From Ruminococcaceae bacterium UBA7030 (lineage in GTDB: Bacteria; Bacillota; Clostridia; Oscillospirales; Acutalibacteraceae), in the NCBI GenBank assembly GCA_002494125.1, contig DLBD01000089.1, forward strand, positions 2,983 through 10,151: DNA of 7,169 bases, given 5' to 3'. The notes under the pieces were generated by a model. The model saw only the letters and a list, made by a program, of their open reading frames with translations, had not been told where the DNA came from and did not search any database. Each line of letters opens with the position of its first letter. Positions within the stretch are counted from its first letter, which is position 1. This document shows positions 1-4,913 of the stretch, piece by piece. A program made the translations under genes and the position numbers.

Positions 1-68
1 GTTCAGTTGGTTAGAACGCCAGCCTGTCACGCTGGAGGTCGACGGTTCGAGCCCGTTTCGGGTCGCCA
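1..68 (+). tRNA. tRNA-Asp (anticodon GTC), 5' end cut off by the window
   Basis: The cloverleaf can be followed from the D arm onward. The D stem is GTTC 1-4 paired with GAAC 14-17. The anticodon stem is CCAGC 19-23 with GCTGG 31-35, around a loop holding GTC at 26-28. The T stem is 41-45 with 53-57, around a TTCGAGC loop. The 3' acceptor strand is 58-64, the discriminator is G65 (typical of tRNA-Asp), and CCA is encoded at 66-68. About nine bases, the 5' acceptor strand plus two linker bases, lie upstream of the window. It is the upstream member of a tRNA pair with the tRNA-Thr that follows. Confidence 0.96.
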
Positions 69-95
69 AGGGTGGATGGCTACGCTATTCACCTT
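69..95 (+). other. Hairpin filling the spacer between the two tRNAs
   Basis: Bases 71-80 pair with 84-93 across a three-base TAC loop, giving ten continuous pairs with two G-T wobbles (75:89 and 78:86). A69:T95 and G70:T94 can extend the stem to twelve pairs. The hairpin starts directly after the encoded CCA of tRNA-Asp and leaves only ATTT before the first base of tRNA-Thr, so it takes up nearly the whole spacer. It may help tRNA processing or act as a weak attenuator, since TTATTT follows the main stem. The pairing is seen directly; the function is inferred. Confidence 0.6.
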
Positions 96-99
96 ATTT

Positions 100-175
<76 letters not shown>

Positions 176-180
176 TTATA

Positions 181-230
181 AAAAGTCTTGAAACCCTTTA
201 TTTATAGGTGTTTCAAGACTTTTTGTTTTA
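181..230 (+). terminator. Rho-independent terminator of the tRNA operon
   Basis: Bases 181-194 are a perfect 14-bp inverted repeat with 210-223, closed by a loop of about 15 bases. A T-rich tail, TTTTTGTTTTA, follows from about 220. The hairpin sits immediately after tRNA-Thr, as expected for the end of a tRNA transcript. The A-rich 5' flank (176-184) could also give a weaker T-tract on the other strand, but the - strand gene at 345-911 has its own terminator closer by. Confidence 0.9.
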
Positions 231-255
231 TGTTTCTCCTGTTAAATGCTTTTAA

Positions 256-278
256 GAGAGGGTCCAAAAAGGGTCTCT
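256..278. repeat. Short direct repeat of GGGTC with A5 spacer
   Basis: GGGTC occurs at 260-264 and again at 271-275, separated by CAAAAA and flanked by AGAG and TCTC. The element lies in the non-coding DNA between the tRNA terminator and the terminator of the downstream - strand gene. Closely spaced short direct repeats next to a tRNA can be arm-type recombinase sites, but no integrase gene is present here, so no function is assigned. The rest of 225-305 shows nothing recognisable. Confidence 0.35.
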
Positions 279-306
279 ATCTTATTATTTCAATTATGTA
301 TAAGAT

Positions 307-346
307 AAAAAAGAACCATAAGCTTTAAATGTAATTATTAGGTTCT
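307..346 (-). terminator. Rho-independent terminator of the 188-aa membrane protein gene
   Basis: Read on the - strand, AGAACC (346-341) pairs with GGTTCT (317-312). After a two-base bulge, four further A-T pairs extend the stem, and six T residues (312-307) follow. The stop codon TAG at 347-345 overlaps the 5' arm, so termination is directly behind the gene. The stem is moderate and partly bulged. Confidence 0.65.
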
Positions 347-911
347 ATTCGGATTGAGATTTTTCGTCCGCTGAGTTTTTTGATTTAATCAATTCGTTAA
401 GCTGTGAAACAAATGTATCAGAATCTTTTATCGCAATACGATACACATTGCCTTTATCATCAAATATATCAACTGCGTCATATATATTAAAAAAAACTGA
501 CAAATGATAGTGTCTGTAAACTCCGTGCCTCCCTATAAGTTCAACAAGTCCTCCATTGTATTTTTCACATTTAACTATTTCTTTTACAAGTAAGCATTTA
601 CTGAAAATGCAGCAATCTAACCAGTTTGTTCTTATTATGACAGCATTATTTGCAAGATCTATATATTCTTTTCGAAAACTATAATAAGTTATTACAGATA
701 TATAAATGAAAACAAACAAAATAAAAATAACCGCCAACAAGGGAAACACATGGTCCGTTTTTTCAATATTAAAAAAGCAAAAGCATATAAAACCGTAAAG
801 TATAAAAAAAGGAATTATTGTTACGATTATATTAAAGAATATAAAAACAAAATATGATACATTTCTTTTTAGTTTACTACCGAAATTAATTGTAAAACGT
901 TTTCTGTTCAT
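345..911 (-). CDS. Two-helix membrane protein with possible PH-like C-terminal domain, unknown function
   Basis: This gene is not recognised as a named family member. The 188-aa product has a basic N-terminus (about 1-18) and two strongly hydrophobic segments, about 20-48 and 56-77. A soluble C-terminal domain of about 110 residues follows. Its alternating short hydrophobic strands, ending in an aspartate-containing turn and an amphipathic helix (about 164-177), resemble bacterial PH-like (bPH/YdbS-type) domains; that is an inference from pattern only. I chose ATG at 911 because GAGG lies five bases upstream. A TTG six codons further up is open but has no such site. The gene is far more AT-rich than the arginine genes, which suggests separate origin. 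It has its own promoter and terminator and is separated from the lysis cassette by a terminator, so it is probably expressed alone. It could be an accessory gene carried by a former mobile element. Confidence 0.75.
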   Translation of the reverse strand: MNRKRFTINFGSKLKRNVSYFVFIFFNIIVTIIPFFILYGFICFCFFNIEKTDHVFPLLAVIFILFVFIYISVITYYSFRKEYIDLANNAVIIRTNWLDCCIFSKCLLVKEIVKCEKYNGGLVELIGRHGVYRHYHLSVFFNIYDAVDIFDDKGNVYRIAIKDSDTFVSQLNELIKSKNSADEKSQSE

Positions 912-947
912 TTCAACCTCATTTTTCAAATAGAATTTTACTAATTT

Positions 948-976
948 ATAATATCATAAAAACGACAATTTAGCAA
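948..976 (-). promoter_or_regulatory. Candidate sigma-A promoter for the 188-aa membrane protein gene
   Basis: On the - strand, TTGCTA (976-971) and TATTAT (953-948) are separated by exactly 17 bases, and TGA just before the -10 gives an extended -10 (TGnTATTAT). The start of transcription would fall near 941, giving a leader of about 30 bases with GAGG before the ATG at 911. The match is 4/6 at -35 and 5/6 at -10, in very AT-rich DNA, so a chance match is possible. Confidence 0.45.
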
Positions 977-1092
977 TAATCTATATATTATAGAGTGCGT
1001 TTGAAACTGATAAAAAAAGCGAATAAATACGTAACTCTATTAACTAATGTATATATATTGACTTTCACTTGACATATAGGGACATAAAAAAT

Positions 1093-1116
1093 GCTGATAT
1101 AATAGCTGATATAATA
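1093..1116. repeat. Perfect 12-bp tandem duplication
   Basis: GCTGATATAATA occurs at 1093-1104 and is repeated exactly at 1105-1116. It lies directly behind the U-tract side of the endolysin terminator, in a gene-free stretch (912-1158) that otherwise holds only a promoter candidate and AT-rich DNA. The first nine bases of each copy also match the first nine bases of tRNA-Thr (100-108) in the same orientation. Confidence 0.7.
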
Positions 1117-1153
1117 AAAAAAGCGTTACAGACATCAAATCTGCAACGCTTTT
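1116..1153 (-). terminator. Rho-independent terminator of the lysis cassette
   Basis: Read on the - strand, the arm 1153-1140 pairs with 1132-1119 over 14 positions with a single mismatch (C1144 against A1128), closed by a seven-base loop. A run of seven T residues (1122-1116 region) follows. It begins five bases after the endolysin stop codon TAA (1161-1159). The strong stem and T-run make this a clear end of the three-gene operon. Confidence 0.88.
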
Positions 1154-1158
1154 AGTTT

Positions 1159-1932
1159 TTAATCCCTATCGATTGTGTCTTTTTTGACGAAGCCGACCTT
1201 ATAGCCGTTACTTATTTTATAAGCTATCATAGGTCTGCCCTCGCCCGTGCCGAGATAGAGCACGCGCTCACCCTTTGAAACAGAGCCGATTTTGTCTTCA
1301 AGATTACTGTCGCAGTAGGTTGACTGGGCAGATTTCATTTTTGCGTTTCCGTACTGTGCCACCGGTGAACCTCCTTTATAAGAAACAAGAAAATATGCGG
1401 GACTTCTGTCTGCAGTTGCTTTGGCAAGCTCGGACTTTGTAACAACGCAGCCATACTTTGTTTTCTTAACAATTCTGTTTGGTCGGTCATATGCGTCATA
1501 CTTGCCGTCGTACATCTGCGGGTCAAGAATGTCGATATTGCTGCCGACCATCCTGTAAGCCACAACAAAGTGACCGGAGGTTGAGAAAACATTATAGCTG
1601 TCGCCCTGATTACAGATTGCCATACCGCCTGCTTTCAGGTGACGAATCAAAGCGTTTTCGTCGTTTGTTGTTGTATAAGAAAAGCCGCTGTTTGCCTTGC
1701 ACACCGCTTTAAGAAGCGTTGTTATATTTGTGCCGTAATTATCCCTTGCGCCGCAGGTAAGTGCAAGCTTCGCCATCTTTGCGACTGAGTAAAGCTCCCT
1801 GCCTGCAAGATTATCAACAACCATACAGCATGCGCATACGCCGCAACCGCTTGTGGCGATTGTTTCAACCTTGCTTGTATTCGGACGGTCGTATTTAATA
1901 TCGGGATAATCGTTTTGATTAAAATAGGACAT
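1159..1932 (-). CDS. Phage-type endolysin: C39-like cysteine peptidase with SH3-like C-terminal domain
   Basis: This predicted peptidoglycan hydrolase is 257 aa long. The N-terminal domain (about 1-185) matches the papain-like Peptidase_C39_2 pattern. Cys30 in SGCG is the likely nucleophile, His121 in TSGHFVV the base and Asp137 in ILDP the third member. Residues about 200-257 form a small beta-rich module that looks like an SH3-type cell-wall-binding domain. No signal peptide is visible, so it should wait in the cytoplasm for the holin. Its ATG overlaps the holin stop codon by one base (TGATG), with GGGAG about eight bases upstream, implying coupled translation. In the C39 family such domains cleave peptide bonds, so an endopeptidase acting on cell-wall stem or cross-bridge peptides is most likely, but the exact bond cannot be read from sequence. 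A role in cleaving a secreted peptide is possible but less likely given the holin context. Confidence 0.85.
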   Translation of the reverse strand: MSYFNQNDYPDIKYDRPNTSKVETIATSGCGVCACCMVVDNLAGRELYSVAKMAKLALTCGARDNYGTNITTLLKAVCKANSGFSYTTTNDENALIRHLKAGGMAICNQGDSYNVFSTSGHFVVAYRMVGSNIDILDPQMYDGKYDAYDRPNRIVKKTKYGCVVTKSELAKATADRSPAYFLVSYKGGSPVAQYGNAKMKSAQSTYCDSNLEDKIGSVSKGERVLYLGTGEGRPMIAYKISNGYKVGFVKKDTIDRD

Positions 1933-2171
1933 CAGTTTTGCTCCCTTAATTCATCGAGATACTCGTCGGCTTCAATCGCCTTTTTTGAAAATGAATTATT
2001 ATACCACCACGAGCTTACCGCAGAAACGATAAGAAAAAGTGACGAAATAAAATCCGATACTGTTTCATCCTCAACAGGCAGAGTTTTGCAGCCGAAGAGA
2101 TTTAATATAATGTTTAATAATGATATTATTAATATTACAGTTCTTATTACGGTATCTGCTTTAATTCTCAT
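1932..2171 (-). CDS. Holin, SPP1 family
   Basis: This 79-aa membrane protein matches the phage SPP1 holin family in size and layout. It has a short N-terminus with the family-like TVIRTVILIISLLN stretch and a first membrane helix at about 8-27. A polar turn with acidic residues (33-39) is followed by a second helix at about 40-57. The characteristic WWYNNSFSKKAIEADEYL segment (55-72) and a charged C-terminal tail come last. Holins oligomerise in the cytoplasmic membrane and open lesions that let the endolysin reach the wall. The ATG at 2171 lies 11 bases inside the upstream gene and has AGGGGA a few bases before it. The 3' end overlaps the endolysin start by one base. This order (small membrane protein, holin, endolysin) is the usual phage lysis arrangement in Firmicutes. 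Confidence 0.87.
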   Translation of the reverse strand: MRIKADTVIRTVILIISLLNIILNLFGCKTLPVEDETVSDFISSLFLIVSAVSSWWYNNSFSKKAIEADEYLDELREQN

Positions 2172-2391
2172 TTATACTTCCCCTTTCAATGTCCTCAATC
2201 CTGTGATTAAGGACTTTTATTTTTTCCTCAACAACCGGCATCCTTTCCGCAAAGGAATTGTGCTTATCCACTTTTTCTTCAAGCTTTTCCAGGCGAAAAG
2301 TCGTCAGCTTTGAGGAAGTAATTATGCCGCCGAAGGAGCCGATAATCGTCCCCATCATTGACACAAGAGCAACTATTGTTTCCTTATCCAA
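2161..2391 (-). CDS. Small membrane-anchored coiled-coil protein, first gene of the lysis cassette
   Basis: This 76-aa product resembles small proteins found ahead of holin genes in Clostridia phages, though I do not know a defined function. It has one hydrophobic glycine-rich helix at about residues 4-24. A charged heptad-like region follows at about 30-70, with EKLEEKVDKHNSF and IKVLNHRIEDIE as recognisable pieces. This layout (membrane helix first, coiled coil second) is the reverse of Bacillus XhlA, which has the coiled coil first. I start it at TTG 2391 because a perfect AAGGAGG (2404-2398) ends six bases upstream. An upstream in-frame GTG at 2421 would bury that site inside the coding region. 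The stop overlaps the holin start. It may modulate holin timing or link holin to other lysis components; this is inferred from position only. Confidence 0.75.
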   Translation of the reverse strand: MDKETIVALVSMMGTIIGSFGGIITSSKLTTFRLEKLEEKVDKHNSFAERMPVVEEKIKVLNHRIEDIERGSINEN

Positions 2392-2397
2392 TGATAT

Positions 2398-2404
2398 CCT
2401 CCTT
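2398..2404 (-). promoter_or_regulatory. Consensus ribosome binding site that fixes the TTG start at 2391
   Basis: On the - strand, AAGGAGG is followed by six bases and then TTG GAT. Both sequence and spacing are ideal. This decides the start of the first lysis gene against the longer GTG reading and gives the non-ATG start a strong initiation signal. Confidence 0.85.
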
Positions 2405-2435
2405 GCTGTTTTTTTGCGCACTCTTCACCTATTTT

Positions 2436-2466
2436 ATATTATGTGAGAAGTAAAAATGTTGCAACA
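2436..2466 (-). promoter_or_regulatory. Weak candidate promoter with 10-bp palindrome ahead of the lysis cassette
   Basis: On the - strand, TTGCAA (2464-2459) and TAATAT (2441-2436) are 17 bases apart, each a 4/6 match to consensus. The -35 sits inside the perfect palindrome TGTTGCAACA (2457-2466), which could be an operator. No better promoter for the cassette is visible between 2404 and 2520. The matches are weak, so this is a suggestion only. Confidence 0.3.
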
Positions 2467-2521
2467 GTTTTGAAAAATTTGCGATTTACAGTACCGTTTT
2501 TAAGACCATAAAAAAACAAAT

Positions 2522-2582
2522 ATGCATAAATATATGCATAAAAAATATTGCATAAATATTCTTTTTAATGTATAAATATAAC
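2522..2582 (+). promoter_or_regulatory. Cluster of ArgR-like operator boxes upstream of argC
   Basis: Four related elements follow one another: TGCATAAATAT at 2523, TGCATAAAAAATAT at 2535, TGCATAAATATTCT at 2549-2562 and TGTATAAATATAAC at 2569-2582. The third matches the known ARG-box pattern (TGAATwwwwATTCA) at 12 of 14 positions, and the first two can be read as the inverted pair ATGCAT-N6-ATGCAT. ArgR/AhrC binds such boxes with arginine as co-repressor and represses biosynthetic operons. The location, 20-80 bases ahead of the argC promoter, fits. AT-rich DNA makes single matches common, but four related copies together are hard to dismiss. Confidence 0.6.
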
Positions 2583-2599
2583 AAAATCGGTAAATGCTA

Positions 2600-2628
2600 T
2601 TGACATTAATTTATCGGGTGACTATAAT
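2600..2628 (+). promoter_or_regulatory. Sigma-A promoter of the arginine operon
   Basis: TTGACA (2600-2605) and TATAAT (2623-2628) are both perfect consensus and are separated by exactly 17 bases. Transcription would start near 2635, giving a leader of about 36 bases before argC. The leader is too short for a riboswitch or T-box, which points to repressor control at the DNA level. Confidence 0.88.
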
Positions 2629-2670
2629 ATAAAACAATAAATTATAATAATGCGGAGATAATGCATAAAA

Positions 2671-3612
2671 ATGAAAAAAATATTCATAGACGGCAAGGAT
2701 GGTACAACCGGACTTAAGATATATTCACGCTTTGAGGACAGGGACGATATTGAGCTTCTTCTCATTGATGAGGACAAAAGGAAGGATGCAAAGGAAAGGG
2801 CACGGCTTATAAACGAAAGCGATTACACTTTTCTCTGCCTTCCCGACGCTGCTTCTATTGAGGCGGTATCGCTTGTTGAAAACGACAATGTTACTCTTAT
2901 CGACACGTCAACGGCGCACAGAACAAATCCCGGTTGGGCATACGGCTTTGCAGAGCTTAGTGATAAACACAGAAGAATGATTGAGAATTCAAAAAGAATT
3001 GCTGTTCCCGGCTGTTATGCAAGCGGGTTTAATTCAATAGTATATCCCCTTGTATCAAGCGGTTTTATTGACAGCGAATATGACGTTGTCTGCTTTGCGA
3101 TGAGCGGTTACACCGGTGCCGGCAAAAAAGGCATTGCTCAGTATGAGGATGAAAACAGGGATAAGGAGCTCGACTCACCGAGAATGTATGCTCTTACACA
3201 GCAGCACAAGCATTTAAGGGAGATGAAAGCTGTATCAGGACTATCTAAAGAGCCTGTGTTCTCCCCCTTCATATGCGATTATCCGCAGGGAATGGTTGTA
3301 AGCATTGCGCTTCACACGGCAAGTATGAGAAGGAAGTTCTCGCCGGCTGATTTATATATAATGTTCAGTGAGCATTATTACGGCTCTGACATTGTTAAGG
3401 TAAGAGAGCTCGGCTACACTGAAGGCATGATTGCTGCAAATGCATTTGCGGGACGCGACGATATGGAAATCGAAATAAACGGTAACAATGACAGAATTAT
3501 TGTTACGTCAAGATTTGATAATCTCGGCAAGGGTGCGTCAGGCGCTGCAATACAGTGTCTTAACATCGCAATGGGAATTGACGAGAAAACAGGACTTAAT
3601 ATAGGAGAATAA
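2671..3612 (+). CDS. argC: N-acetyl-gamma-glutamyl-phosphate reductase (short, uncommon form)
   Basis: This enzyme reduces N-acetylglutamyl phosphate to N-acetylglutamate semialdehyde with NADPH, the third step of arginine synthesis, in the cytoplasm. At 313 aa it is shorter than the common ~345-aa form and fits the so-called uncommon ArgC family. The N-terminal Rossmann region carries DGKDGTTG (7-14). TAHR (81-84) and GWAYGFAEL (88-96) follow. The catalytic cysteine is Cys115 in PGCYASG, and the likely catalytic histidine is His181 in QQHKHLREM. The start is ATG 2671. GGAG at 2654-2657 is about 13 bases upstream, rather far, but no better in-frame start exists (ATG 2650 is closed by a stop after three codons). 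It is the first gene of the operon, and argJ follows after four bases. Confidence 0.95.
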   Translation: MKKIFIDGKDGTTGLKIYSRFEDRDDIELLLIDEDKRKDAKERARLINESDYTFLCLPDAASIEAVSLVENDNVTLIDTSTAHRTNPGWAYGFAELSDKHRRMIENSKRIAVPGCYASGFNSIVYPLVSSGFIDSEYDVVCFAMSGYTGAGKKGIAQYEDENRDKELDSPRMYALTQQHKHLREMKAVSGLSKEPVFSPFICDYPQGMVVSIALHTASMRRKFSPADLYIMFSEHYYGSDIVKVRELGYTEGMIAANAFAGRDDMEIEINGNNDRIIVTSRFDNLGKGASGAAIQCLNIAMGIDEKTGLNIGE

Positions 3613-3616
3613 GCAA

Positions 3617-4870
3617 ATGAAGTTGGACATTAAATACATTGACGGCGGTATTTGTGCGGCAAAGGGTTTTAAGGCAAGCGGTATGTACTGCGGTATTAAA
3701 AAGCCTGCAAACGATGACCCGAGCATCAAGCACAAAAACGACATCTGCCTTTACACATCGGACGTTTTATGCAACGCCGCCGCTGTTTACACGCAAAACA
3801 AGGTTAAGGGCGCGCCGATACTTGTAACAAAGGCAAACTTAGAGAAAAGCGGTAATAAGGCCATGGCTGTTATTGCGAACTCTAAAAACGCTAACACCTG
3901 CAATGCTGACGGTGTTGAAAAGGCCGACAGAATGTGCGAGCTTGTTGCAAACGAGCTTAACTTACCAAAGGAGCAGGTTATCGTTGCTTCGACAGGCGTT
4001 ATCGGTCAGATACTTCCTATTGAGCCGATTGAAAAGGCTGTTCCAGTTCTTGCTAAGGCGCTTGACTACGGCAAGAACGAGGAAGCAGCGACCGCAATTA
4101 TGACAACTGACACGGTTAAGAAGGAATATGCGGTTGAGTTTACCCTCGGAGGTAAAACCTGTCACATCGGCGGTATGGCAAAGGGCTCGGGTATGATTCA
4201 TCCAAATATGGCGACAACGCTTAACTTTATCACAAGCGACTGTGTAATTTCTGCCGAGCTTTTACAGAAGGCTTTGAGCGATATTGTAAAAATCACCTAT
4301 AACTGTCTTTCTATCGACGGTGACACCTCGACAAACGATATGGTTGTCCTTATGTCAAACGGACTTGCACAAAACGACGAGATAAAAGAGCATACAGAGG
4401 AGTTTGAAATTTTCAAAAGCGCTCTCTTTGAGGTTATGGGCGAGCTTACAAAAATGCTTGCAAAGGACGGCGAGGGCGCAACAAAGCTGCTTGCATGCTG
4501 TTGCTACGGTGCGACTGATGTTGACAAGGCTATCACGGTTGCAAAAAGCGTTATCTGCTCAAACCTTTTCAAATGCGCAATGTTCGGCAAGGATGCAAAC
4601 TGGGGCAGAATTCTCTGTGCAATCGGTTATGCTGACGCTGAATTTGACATAAACAAGGTCGGAGTTGAAATAGGAAGCGAATTCGGAATAATCAAAGTTT
4701 GCGAAAACGGCGCAGGCGTTGACTTCTCCGAGGACGAGGCAGCAGAAATTCTCAAAAGTGACGAGATCACAATTAACGTTTATCTCAACGAGGGTGACAG
4801 ATGTGCTACTGCCTGGGGCTGTGACCTCACATATGACTATGTAAAAATCAACGGTGATTACCGTACTTAA
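3617..4870 (+). CDS. argJ: Bifunctional glutamate N-acetyltransferase / amino-acid acetyltransferase
   Basis: ArgJ moves the acetyl group from N-acetylornithine to glutamate, releasing ornithine and regenerating N-acetylglutamate. Many members also use acetyl-CoA for the first step. The 417-aa product is full length. It shows STGVIG (125-130), the threonine pair region MTTDT (162-166), and the self-cleavage motif KGSGMIHPNMAT (189-200). Cleavage is expected between Ala199 and Thr200, making Thr200 the N-terminal nucleophile of the beta chain. GKDANWGRI (324-332) and the C-terminal YVKINGDYRT are also typical. Whether it accepts acetyl-CoA cannot be read here. AGGAGA (3603-3608) overlaps the end of argC, eight bases before the ATG. 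The protein is rich in cysteine, including a CCC run at 294-296 where relatives usually have other residues. Confidence 0.96.
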   Translation: MKLDIKYIDGGICAAKGFKASGMYCGIKKPANDDPSIKHKNDICLYTSDVLCNAAAVYTQNKVKGAPILVTKANLEKSGNKAMAVIANSKNANTCNADGVEKADRMCELVANELNLPKEQVIVASTGVIGQILPIEPIEKAVPVLAKALDYGKNEEAATAIMTTDTVKKEYAVEFTLGGKTCHIGGMAKGSGMIHPNMATTLNFITSDCVISAELLQKALSDIVKITYNCLSIDGDTSTNDMVVLMSNGLAQNDEIKEHTEEFEIFKSALFEVMGELTKMLAKDGEGATKLLACCCYGATDVDKAITVAKSVICSNLFKCAMFGKDANWGRILCAIGYADAEFDINKVGVEIGSEFGIIKVCENGAGVDFSEDEAAEILKSDEITINVYLNEGDRCATAWGCDLTYDYVKINGDYRT

Positions 4871-4913
4871 TATCAGTTATTGAAACTTATGAAATAAATG
4901 AGGGCAAATTAAA

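Noticed and set aside
912..929. TTG start at 929 for the 188-aa membrane protein
   Set aside because: There is no ribosome site ahead of it, while ATG at 911 has GAGG five bases upstream.
1058..1115. A + strand promoter from TTGACT/TTGACA (1058, 1069) and two TATAAT copies (1098, 1110)
   Set aside because: No pair has a spacer near 17 bases; TTGACA at 1069 is 23 bases from the first TATAAT, and no + strand gene follows.
1915..2313. A 132-codon open frame on the + strand across the holin and the first lysis gene
   Set aside because: It runs antisense to two genes with family signatures and good ribosome sites, and its own translation shows no domain or plausible RBS.
2392..2421. GTG start at 2421 for the first lysis gene
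   Set aside because: The perfect AAGGAGG would then lie inside the coding sequence, and no ribosome site precedes the GTG; the TTG at 2391 fits better.
2521..2582. The TGCATAAATAT repeats as a CRISPR array
   Set aside because: The units are too short, imperfect and unevenly spaced (12, 14 and 20 bases), with no spacers; ArgR boxes explain them better.
2661..2717. An 18-codon frame starting ATG CAT overlapping the argC start, possibly a leader peptide
   Set aside because: It is only three bases from the GGAG, too close for good initiation, contains only two arginines in tandem and no arginine-rich run, and no attenuator hairpin follows.
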